Shown here piece after piece: positions 1 to 4,515 of a stretch of 8,861 nucleotides of DNA. Both the position numbers and the translations under genes were made by a program. The notes beneath the pieces are model-generated. The model made no database searches. It was not told where the DNA came from and saw nothing but the letters and a program-made list of their open reading frames with translations. Numbering within the stretch: the first letter of the stretch is position 1; every line of letters begins with the position of its first letter. Source of the stretch: Nitrospirota bacterium (lineage in GTDB: Bacteria > Nitrospirota > Nitrospiria > Nitrospirales > UBA8639); assembly GCA_003233615.1 (NCBI GenBank), contig QIMB01000482.1, forward strand, positions 1-8,861, written 5' to 3'.

Positions 1-302
1 GCTGTTACCCTGGACAAGAAGTCGTCGCACGAATGGATACCTACGGATCGGTCAAACGGAGACTGGTAGGCCTAGTAATCGAAGGAACAGAAAACGATAT
101 TCCAGCGGCCGGAGCAAAACTATTCTCAGGAACACGAGAAGTCGGTTGGGTATCAAGTGCCACCTTCTCCCCACTCCTTAAAAACCCTATTGCATTAGGA
201 TTTCCGTTGCGAGACTTCACCAAACCAGACACGCAACTAGAAATTGAAATCCTGAATCGACGATTTCCCGCTCGCATCTCTTCTCTGCCCTTCACTGCTT
301 GA
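1..302 (+). CDS. ygfZ: Folate-binding protein YgfZ/GcvT family, C-terminal part (5' end outside window)
   Basis: This is the last 99 codons or so of a gene that begins before the window; the reading frame starts at base 3 and stops with TGA at 300-302. The first visible residues, CYPGQEVVARMDTYGSVKRR, match the conserved K-G-C-Y-x-G-Q-E signature of the YgfZ family, tetrahydrofolate-binding proteins related to glycine-cleavage T protein and involved in iron-sulfur enzyme maintenance and tRNA modification. The rest is the C-terminal beta-barrel: G-x-x-x-G-W-V-S-S near residue 47, F-S-P-L-L, then I-A-L-G-F-P-L-R and a final S-S-L-P-F, all typical of the GCV_T C-terminal domain. The aminomethyltransferase domain itself is not visible, so GcvT proper is possible, but the CYPGQE motif favours YgfZ. 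A decayed second copy of this gene end lies at about 1368-1710. Confidence 0.87.
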   Translation, partial: CYPGQEVVARMDTYGSVKRRLVGLVIEGTENDIPAAGAKLFSGTREVGWVSSATFSPLLKNPIALGFPLRDFTKPDTQLEIEILNRRFPARISSLPFTA

Positions 303-319
303 TCTTCTTCATCGGGAAT

Positions 320-369
320 GTCGGAGTTCGCTCTGCTCACTCCAACCTACGGATACTTTTCGTTTTTCT
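320..369 (+). terminator. Candidate terminator of ygfZ: two hairpins and a T-run
   Basis: About 18 bases after the ygfZ stop, GTCGGAGT (320-327) pairs with ACTCCAAC (339-346) with one mismatch. A second small stem, ACGGA (349-353) with TTCGT (359-363), runs straight into TTTTT (363-367). Each stem is weak alone, but both are preserved in the second copy at 1728-1775, where the mismatched pair becomes T-A and the G-T pair becomes A-T. That supports a functional RNA structure, most simply a rho-independent terminator. Confidence 0.45.
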
Positions 370-674
370 CGCCTTCTAAAGGGGTCATAAAGGGATCAGG
401 CTTCCATTATTGTATTTATTATTCACTAAACTTAGGATGAACCCATCAAGACTTCTCACACCTGCGTCCATCTCGCCAATATGACGACTGAACATCAAAA
501 TTAATACAGCAACGCAGCCCTTACCCCTATTTTGTGGCCATGGCCAGACCACTACGATTGGAGTTTTTGTATACGCTGTGCCACACCACATCGCGTGGAA
601 ATCGCAGCAGGTTTGTACCGGTTTTCGTCCATCAATGCTCCTACGTTCAGTCGAGGTGTTCAAAGCGAAGATGG
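370..674. other. Gene-free stretch between ygfZ terminator and vapC end
   Basis: About 300 bases with no convincing gene. Open frames exist on both strands (for example 385-663 minus), but they lack a ribosome binding site, known motifs and protein-like composition. No inverted terminal repeats, tRNA or T-tract terminator for vapC was recognised. The short inverted repeat CCAC/GTGG near 581-598 is too small to interpret. It may be non-coding filler or the remains of whatever DNA brought vapBC here. Confidence 0.5.
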
Positions 675-1073
675 CTAGGCCAATTGCAGGGGTACCACTT
701 CAGCAAGATGTGAAAAATCTTTGTCGGTCGTTAAGAGATGGCAGTGGTGTTGAATGGCGGCTGCGGCAATTTGACAATCAGGAGTCGAGAGGGTGAGTCC
801 TTGTGCTGCAGCCTGGCGACGTAATTTGGCTGCCGCGACAAAGTCATTGCGGCTTAAGGGGAGTAAAGGAAAGGCATCGAAATAGGTCGTGACTTTGGAA
901 AAGGTTCCCTCATGTGTAAACCCTTGGAGAATTTCCTGCAGAATGATTCCAATAAGGACAATATTTTGGGCGTCTACGAGTAAGCTTTGTAATTTTTTGA
1001 CTGCTGGATGGTTCGCCGGGCCATCTTTTCGAAGGGACAGTGACCAGACCGAAGTATCAACTAAGACGGTCAT
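675..1073 (-). CDS. vapC: VapC family PIN-domain ribonuclease toxin
   Basis: A 132-residue protein of typical VapC length. It opens with MTVLVDTSVW, the beta-1 strand that carries the first PIN acidic residue (Asp6). The other expected metal-binding acids are Glu47 in the I-L-Q-E-I-L-Q-G helix, Asp99 in S-T-P-D-C-Q-I-A and Asp117 in L-L-T-T-D-K-D-F, so the active site looks complete. VapC toxins cleave RNA, usually tRNA or rRNA, in a magnesium-dependent way and are held inactive by VapB. The start ATG overlaps the vapB stop (ATGA, four bases), giving coupled translation from one mRNA. The toxin seems intact. The target RNA cannot be read from the sequence. The unit is flanked by two copies of the ygfZ 3' end. 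Confidence 0.93.
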   Translation of the reverse strand: MTVLVDTSVWSLSLRKDGPANHPAVKKLQSLLVDAQNIVLIGIILQEILQGFTHEGTFSKVTTYFDAFPLLPLSRNDFVAAAKLRRQAAAQGLTLSTPDCQIAAAAIQHHCHLLTTDKDFSHLAEVVPLQLA

Positions 1074-1270
1074 TTCCGCTTTCGTGCCGTCTTGTAATCA
1101 TATGTGGAGTCCCACTCAAGGGTCCCGAAAATCTCTAGTATTTTTTTCTGTTTACGACGGGTCACATATTCCTGAAGGGCTTCATTGACAGCAGCTCGTT
1201 TCGTGGTGTGGCCTCCTAAACGTTTTACTTCCTGAACAAGTTTGTCATCTAGTGCAAGATTTGTTGGCAT
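1070..1270 (-). CDS. vapB: VapB family antitoxin (DUF2191-like)
   Basis: A 66-residue antitoxin directly upstream of vapC. The start is set at the ATG at 1270, beginning MPTNLALDDKLVQEVKRLGG, because AGGAGG lies six bases upstream; a longer frame from 1291 has no such site. The N-terminal T-N-L-A-L-D-D-K-L-V strand followed by G-G-H-T-T-K-R-A-A-V-N-E-A-L is the ribbon-helix-helix-like DNA-binding half of the VapB/DUF2191 family. The basic R-R-K-Q-K-K-I-L-E-I segment and the acidic W-D-S-T-Y-D-Y tail fit the part that occupies the VapC groove. It should neutralise VapC and, in complex with it, repress the shared promoter. The stop codon overlaps the vapC start by four bases. Confidence 0.92.
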   Translation of the reverse strand: MPTNLALDDKLVQEVKRLGGHTTKRAAVNEALQEYVTRRKQKKILEIFGTLEWDSTYDYKTARKRK

Positions 1271-1290
1271 GGCTACCCTCCTATTACACA

Positions 1291-1333
1291 TTCATTCACA
1301 CAATATCCTACACAATATTTTGAATGAAGGCAA
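1291..1333 (-). promoter_or_regulatory. vapBC promoter inside an inverted-repeat operator
   Basis: On the minus strand TTGCCT (1333-1328) and TAGGAT (1310-1305) are separated by exactly 17 bases, a fair sigma-70 promoter placed just upstream of the vapB ribosome binding site. Perfect 8-base inverted arms, TTCATTCA (1291-1298) and TGAATGAA (1321-1328), bracket the -10 and touch the -35. The motif ACACAATAT also occurs twice between them. This is the layout expected of an autoregulated toxin-antitoxin operon, with the VapBC complex binding the arms; the binding itself is inferred. Confidence 0.6.
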
Positions 1334-1367
1334 GATTGCCCGACTCTCGTTCCTTGACGGTAGCTGT

Positions 1368-1710
1368 GAGACTTTCTTAGTCTGGAGGAAATTGCCTTCG
1401 AGCTGTAAAAGAAGTGTTATCCTAGGCAGGAATTCGTGGCAAAGATGGATACGTACGGTTCCATCACACGCCGGTTGCGGGATTTATGATCCCAGGAACA
1501 GATAAAGAATTAGAAGAGACAGGGATAACCTATTTTGGGTGCACAAGTAGTCGGTTAGGTGTCGAGTGTCACCTTCTCGCCATTGCTTCAAAAACCCATC
1601 GCGTTAGGATTTCCCTTACGAGACTTCAGCAAACCAGACACGCAGCTCAAGATTGAAACCCTGAATCGACATTGCCCGCTCGCGTCTCTTCTTTGCCATT
1701 TATGGCTTAA
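1368..1710 (+). pseudogene. Degraded second copy of the ygfZ 3' end
   Basis: From 1415 this stretch aligns with bases 3-302 and ends at a matching stop (TAA 1708-1710). It keeps C-Y-P-x-Q-E (Gly changed to Arg), M-D-T-Y-G-S, V-S-S-V-T-F-S-P-L-L, I-A-L-G-F-P-L-R-D-F and L-P-F-M-A. It is clearly broken: an extra T shifts the frame near 1487, giving TGA; the middle part is out of frame; the conserved Trp codon has become TAG near 1556; and one base is missing near 1671. GAGACTTTC at 1368-1376 and the following bases resemble the E-T-F-P-L-E-A-G-L segment that precedes CYPGQE in this family, so similarity may reach further upstream, with about seven bases lost. No start codon or complete N-terminal part exists, so only a gene end is present. 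It lies in direct orientation to the first copy. Confidence 0.88.
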
Positions 1711-1780
1711 GCGTCCTGAATGAGAATGTTGGATTTCACTCGACTCACTCCAACCGACGAATACTTTTCGTTTTTCTCGT
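1415..1780 (+). repeat. Direct repeat copy 2 (decayed ygfZ end plus terminator)
   Basis: Partner of the repeat at 1-373. It contains the pseudogene and the duplicated hairpins. Identity drops in the middle (about 1490-1550), where insertions and deletions have accumulated. Beyond 1780 similarity becomes uncertain; CTTCTA occurs soon after in both copies (373-378 and 1795-1800), which suggests about 14 extra bases in copy 2. Confidence 0.82.
1728..1775 (+). terminator. Duplicated ygfZ terminator hairpins behind the pseudogene
   Basis: GTTGGA (1728-1733) pairs perfectly with TCCAAC (1749-1754), and ACGAA (1757-1761) pairs with TTCGT (1767-1771), running into TTTTT (1771-1775). The arrangement, spacing and T-run copy those at 320-369. 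It may still end transcription arriving from the left. On the minus strand it lies downstream of the gene at 1804-2277, but the T-run faces the wrong way for that gene. Confidence 0.45.
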
Positions 1781-1803
1781 CTGACGCTTCACGTCTTCTA
1801 GGA

Positions 1804-2277
1804 TCACTTTTCAGGATGCCGGCCTTGAGAAATCTTATCTGCAATCGCTAAAACCGGTTCACGTTCTTCGTCACTCAGTGCTAAGAGGATATGAGCCTCA
1901 TCCCCATGCATGAGGCGTAAGCTGAGAAATGCATCCTGAGTGCGATGTTCCTTATTGTCCCACGTCCCATCAATAAGCTGGATTTTATCGAGATCACAAC
2001 AGGAAAACACATCATACCGGAAATAGGAATCTCCGATGACCATATCAAACACGACACTTCCACCGGTAAGAACCATGAGATTAAACCGACCTTGGTCTTC
2101 ATAGCCTTCTGGAAGAAACTTATTGATATGAAGCAACTCTATTGTCCGCCCGGCCAAGGCTCGTTCCATTTTTCCTTCTAAAGCCGAGTAATCAACTTGA
2201 AGGGGCTTTTCATCTTCGTCAGTAGCAGCCAGTGCGGCTTCTCTTGTTTTTTCAAATACATCTTTGGCTGTCAACAC
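1804..2277 (-). CDS. Conserved-looking hypothetical protein, 157 residues
   Basis: Not recognised. The frame opens at 2304 with GTG, but the start is placed at the GTG at 2277 (reading on as L-T-A-K-D-V-F-E-K) because AAAGGAG ends eight bases upstream of it; the longer start has no comparable site. The protein is soluble and acidic, with no signal peptide or membrane segment. The first 50 residues look helical and charged. Residues about 70-130 look like a run of beta strands (F-N-L-M-V-L, S-V-V-F-D-M-V-I, Y-F-R-Y-D-V-F, A-F-L-S-L-R-L, A-H-I-L-L-A-L). The end looks like a helix (D-E-E-R-E-P-V-L-A-I-A-D-K-I). Beta strands followed by a C-terminal helix recall small PH-like folds, which is only a guess. 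Two adjacent cysteines occur in F-S-C-C-D-L-D. It is transcribed towards the ygfZ relic and away from the small gene at 2592. Confidence 0.72.
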   Translation of the reverse strand: MLTAKDVFEKTREAALAATDEDEKPLQVDYSALEGKMERALAGRTIELLHINKFLPEGYEDQGRFNLMVLTGGSVVFDMVIGDSYFRYDVFSCCDLDKIQLIDGTWDNKEHRTQDAFLSLRLMHGDEAHILLALSDEEREPVLAIADKISQGRHPEK

Positions 2278-2358
2278 GCAACACACTCCTTTGCTGAAGG
2301 GCACAATGAAAATATATCTGCATGAATTCCAGGTGAATAGGGACCCTACGATACCCGC

Positions 2359-2380
2359 CTTTTGCGTGAGAACGCAAGGG
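2359..2380. other. Hairpin with GAGA tetraloop
   Basis: Bases 2359-2367 pair with 2372-2380 as a continuous 9-pair stem (two of the pairs G-T on the plus strand) closed by GAGA, a GNRA-type loop when read on the plus strand. No T-tract follows on either side, so it is not an obvious terminator. It lies upstream of both divergent genes. Confidence 0.45.
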
Positions 2381-2455
2381 AAAGCCTGCTGAGGAGAAGA
2401 AAAAGTAAAGAGTGAAAAGTGGGGCTCCGAAGGTAACAGAGAAAATATTCTTTGC

Positions 2456-2572
2456 CTAGACTCCTGACTCCTTCCACCTCACTTCATACTTGTAGGTCAA
2501 ACCGCCAACAATGATTGCCTTGTGCCCTTCCTGTTCGGCATACTTCATGACGACACACGCAATCATGAGCAT
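2456..2572 (-). CDS. Doubtful small ORF, 38 codons
   Basis: A short minus-strand frame with protein-like composition: a hydrophobic start, then K-Y-A-E-Q-E-G-H-K-A-I-I-V-G-G-L-T-Y-K-Y and a charged end. It stops at TAG (2458-2456). Starts at 2572, 2566 or 2548 are all possible, but none has a ribosome binding site, and the frame remains open into the antisense of the gene at 2592. It may be a relic of a longer gene or chance. Confidence 0.2.
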   Translation of the reverse strand: MLMIACVVMKYAEQEGHKAIIVGGLTYKYEVRWKESGV

Positions 2573-2591
2573 TATGAAGGAGAATGAGAAG

Positions 2592-2813
2592 ATGGCTACC
2601 GAATCCTGTTTAATTGATGAATGCCCGGACGCTCTCTATGCTCCGGCCGGAACACGGTCTCTCTGCAAAGACCACTTTTTACAATTTCTGATGTGGCGCA
2701 AGAAAAAGGGCGGACTTGGCATGTTCAGAAAATATAGTTCAATGCCCATGGATGCACGTGACACCATTGTTCAGGAATGGACGAGTACAGTCTTTCATAC
2801 AACAGCGTCATAA
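2592..2813 (+). CDS. Small Cys/His-cluster protein, hypothetical
   Basis: A 73-residue protein. The frame opens earlier (2511), but the ATG at 2592 is preceded by AAGGAG at nine bases, so translation should start at MATESCLIDECPDALYAPAG. Cys6, Cys11, Cys25 and His28 form a C-x4-C-P-x12-15-C-x2-H pattern (C-L-I-D-E-C-P ... S-L-C-K-D-H-F), the usual look of a small structural zinc site. It is followed by an aromatic and basic stretch, F-L-Q-F-L-M-W-R-K-K-K. Such short zinc-ribbon-like modules often bind nucleic acid or protein, but the family was not identified and the role is unknown. It converges on the SnoaL-like gene, with only 13 bases between the stops and no visible terminator. Confidence 0.68.
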   Translation: MATESCLIDECPDALYAPAGTRSLCKDHFLQFLMWRKKKGGLGMFRKYSSMPMDARDTIVQEWTSTVFHTTAS

Positions 2814-2826
2814 CATTCTCAGTTAT

Positions 2827-3219
2827 TTACTCCATCAGGGGGGAGCCATGATGGTGGATAATTTTCCACTCCTCCCCGATCCGCTCAAATAAATTTGTCG
2901 CGACCACTCGACTCTCCTGAGGAGATTCGCCTACCCGACTCGAAATATTCTCCGTGCAAATCACCCAGGCAATATCCGCCGCAACTTGCACCTGCAATTC
3001 CGTCAACTCAAATTCCATGGAGAAGGTGTTGTTAAATATCACTACCCACGAATCCCTCACAGCAGGCCACCCCACTCGAATGCTCCATCCTGGATGAATA
3101 CAGGTGACATATTCTTCATGGGCCCACATTGAATCCATCAACGCCACATCAAGGTTTTCAAAGGCCCGATAAAACTGTTCATTCATTTTCGTGACTTCTT
3201 CAATACGTTCCTTCAGCAT
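2827..3219 (-). CDS. SnoaL-like / NTF2-fold protein (nuclear transport factor 2 family)
   Basis: A 130-residue single-domain protein. It opens with a helix, I-E-E-V-T-K-M-N-E-Q-F-Y-R-A-F-E-N-L-D-V, followed by M-D-S-M-W-A-H-E-E-Y-V-T-C-I-H-P-G-W, then G-W-P-A-V-R-D-S-W, and ends with strands including W-V-I-C-T-E-N-I and L-F-E-R-I-G-E-E-W-K-I-I-H-H-H-G-S. This is the SnoaL_3/DUF4440 pattern of the NTF2 superfamily, a cone-shaped barrel used for small-molecule binding or simple catalysis; the substrate is unknown. It starts seven bases inside the transporter gene (ATGCTGA, which contains the upstream stop), with a purine-rich GAGGAAGAGAG site ahead, so the two are translationally coupled. The ATG 11 codons further in is a weaker alternative. 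The protein looks cytoplasmic. Confidence 0.82.
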   Translation of the reverse strand: MLKERIEEVTKMNEQFYRAFENLDVALMDSMWAHEEYVTCIHPGWSIRVGWPAVRDSWVVIFNNTFSMEFELTELQVQVAADIAWVICTENISSRVGESPQESRVVATNLFERIGEEWKIIHHHGSPLME

Positions 3220-4163
3220 TGTACGCTCTCTTCCTCTCCATCGTTGTCTTTAGTCTGTTGTGCCTGCGCTCGTTGATTCACGAGCCAGACGCCTAACACA
3301 ATCAATCCTATCCCACTTATTTCTCTCACGCCAACCGGTTCACCAAAAATCACAAAAGAAAACAACAGCGCAGAAACCGGAATCAAATTTCCGAATATAC
3401 CAGCCCGGGATGGCCCAACCCCATCGACACCATAGAGCCATGCCTGTTGACCCAATGCTGTGGCAAACAGCATAACATACACCAAGGCAACCCAACCTGA
3501 GAGCGGCACAGTGTCGACACCAGCCACAAGCATTTTGTGATTCATCGCGAGCAACGGAATTTCAACAACTAATGACATCATCAGCGTCGTCCAAGTCACA
3601 GTCAGAGGAGAAAATCGCTCCATGGTCTGTCGGCACCCAATGGTATAGAGAGCCCAGCTTACTAAACCTAAGAGCACCAACGTCCCTCCCAACATGGGGT
3701 TGGACCCGATACCCGCTATTCCGCTTTGCCCGGAAATGACGATCACTCCGACAAAGGATACAACACACCCTAGCCAGATGACTCGAAACCGAACGTCTTT
3801 CAAGATCAATGAAGAGAGGAAGGCCGTGATCGCTGGGCTTGCTCCGATGATCACACCTGCTGCTCCCGCTCCAATATATTGCAAACCAAACAACACGAAA
3901 AGATGATTGCCGAGGACACCCAGTCCCAACAGTCCAAAAACGCCCCAATCCCTTTTTGGAAATTTCCCGCCGCCTTCTTTCCACAACCACAAGGGAATGA
4001 GAATCACTAACGCACCAAGGCCACGAAACACCGATGTCTCTACTGGAGAAAATGCCCCTAACGCTACCTTCTGCGCAACGACTGACCCTCCCCATACTAT
4101 GGCAGCTGTCGTAAGGGCACCATAGGCCGACATAACCGAGGGTTTTGAATTGTGAGTGCTCAT
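3213..4163 (-). CDS. EamA/DMT-superfamily transporter (10 TM)
   Basis: A 316-residue membrane protein of the usual length for EamA drug/metabolite transporters. Ten hydrophobic segments can be placed at about 12-31, 42-60, 74-92, 97-121, 127-144, 158-175, 189-207, 223-243, 252-273 and 279-297, forming two five-helix EamA halves. Family hallmarks are A-A-I-V-W-G-G-S in helix 1, V-I-I-G-A-S-P-A-I-T-A at the end of the first half, and L-I-P-V-S-A-L-L-F-S-F-V-I-F-G-E-P-V-G in the second. It probably exports a small metabolite; the substrate cannot be inferred. The tail is hydrophilic (Q-R-A-Q-A-Q-Q-T-K-D-N-D-G-E-E-E). The ATG at 4163 has no strong ribosome binding site; an in-frame ATG ten codons later is possible. 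It overlaps the SnoaL-like gene by seven bases. Confidence 0.9.
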   Translation of the reverse strand: MSTHNSKPSVMSAYGALTTAAIVWGGSVVAQKVALGAFSPVETSVFRGLGALVILIPLWLWKEGGGKFPKRDWGVFGLLGLGVLGNHLFVLFGLQYIGAGAAGVIIGASPAITAFLSSLILKDVRFRVIWLGCVVSFVGVIVISGQSGIAGIGSNPMLGGTLVLLGLVSWALYTIGCRQTMERFSPLTVTWTTLMMSLVVEIPLLAMNHKMLVAGVDTVPLSGWVALVYVMLFATALGQQAWLYGVDGVGPSRAGIFGNLIPVSALLFSFVIFGEPVGVREISGIGLIVLGVWLVNQRAQAQQTKDNDGEEESVQC

Positions 4164-4235
4164 TGTGATGAAAGTCTCGCCATTGACATATACTCGAAGA
4201 AAAGATGCCTAATAATTTTTTAATGTGCGTTGCCG

Positions 4236-4241
4236 ATTATA
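4236..4241 (-). promoter_or_regulatory. Possible -10 of the transporter operon
   Basis: A perfect TATAAT on the minus strand, about 73 bases before the transporter ATG. No good -35 stands 16-18 bases upstream; that position falls inside the inverted repeat at 4252-4277, which would suit activator or repressor control. It could be chance in AT-rich DNA. Confidence 0.3.
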
Positions 4242-4251
4242 AGGAAGATGC

Positions 4252-4277
4252 GCCAATAATTCACCAATTATCATGGC
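4252..4277. promoter_or_regulatory. Imperfect inverted repeat, candidate operator
   Basis: GCCA-ATAATT (4252-4261) is mirrored by AATTAT (4266-4271) and TGGC (4274-4277), with CACC as the centre and a two-base bulge (CA) in the right arm. All ten arm positions pair. It overlaps the -35 position of the possible transporter promoter and lies about 80 bases upstream of the ferredoxin promoter, so a regulator bound here could affect either gene. No cognate regulator gene is in the window. Confidence 0.4.
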
Positions 4278-4358
4278 CATACACGCTTCCAATAAATACT
4301 ATCACCACTTGTCATGTAATCGAGTCCGAATGGCTTACCTGATAGGTCTTCTGTCCTG

Positions 4359-4388
4359 TTGACGCATTAAAAATTTAGCCGTTACAAT
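4359..4388 (+). promoter_or_regulatory. Sigma-70-like promoter of the ferredoxin gene
   Basis: TTGACG (4359-4364) and TACAAT (4383-4388) each match consensus at five of six bases, with an 18-base AT-rich spacer. Transcription should begin near 4395, leaving a leader of about 120 bases before the ATG at 4516. Confidence 0.65.
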
Positions 4389-4515
4389 ATTTTTCTGTAT
4401 CGCGTGTCATATGATGACTCGTAAAGGTACAGAGAGGACTTCACTCCTGGCTATGTTTACAGCCAAAACGTAATCCAATTAACGATACTTTTTAATAGTC
4501 TGTGAAGGAGGAATT

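Larger units (their letters stand above)
1..373 (+). repeat. Direct repeat copy 1 (ygfZ 3' end plus terminator)
   Basis: Bases 3 to about 373 are repeated in the same orientation at about 1415-1780, with vapBC and roughly 650 bases of other DNA between them. Across the 37 codons best aligned without gaps, starting at V-S-S, 92 of 111 bases agree by hand count (about 83%). Similarity continues through the stop codon and the T-rich terminator to the CTCG at 368-371. The left edge of the repeat lies outside the window. Confidence 0.85.
2278..2591. other. Divergent intergenic region
   Basis: About 310 bases separate the two divergent hypothetical genes and should hold promoters for both, but no convincing -35/-10 pair was found. 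It contains the hairpin at 2359-2380 and a short minus-strand frame (2456-2572) of uncertain status. The AAGGAG at 2576-2581 is the ribosome binding site of the gene at 2592. Confidence 0.5.
4164..4515. other. Divergent regulatory region between transporter and ferredoxin
   Basis: 352 AT-rich bases with no gene of normal size. It holds a possible minus-strand -10 (4236-4241) and a 26-base imperfect inverted repeat (4252-4277) near the transporter. Towards the ferredoxin it holds a good promoter (4359-4388) and a leader of about 120 bases with small stems. No tRNA or recognisable riboswitch class was seen. Confidence 0.6.

Noticed and set aside
41..340. 99-codon minus-strand frame opposite ygfZ
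   Set aside because: Antisense shadow of the conserved YgfZ coding sequence.
385..663. 92-codon open frame on the minus strand
   Set aside because: No ribosome binding site, no recognisable motif and irregular composition; treated as non-coding.
578..796. 72-codon open frame on the plus strand
   Set aside because: Runs into the antisense of the clearly coding vapC and has no initiation signals.
303..1340. Insertion sequence or phage-type element around vapBC
   Set aside because: No transposase, integrase, terminal inverted repeats or target-site duplication could be seen; only the diverged ygfZ direct repeats are supported.
1242..1505. 87-codon plus-strand frame across the vapB promoter and the ygfZ relic
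   Set aside because: Crosses vapB antisense, the promoter and the pseudogene in a frame unrelated to YgfZ; chance.
2278..2304. Longer N-terminus for the 157-residue protein, starting at GTG 2304
   Set aside because: The AAAGGAG site lies inside this extension and points to the GTG at 2277.
3562..4095. 177-codon frame within the transporter gene
   Set aside because: Alternative frame of a clearly coding EamA gene; it lacks the hydrophobic pattern and any known motif.
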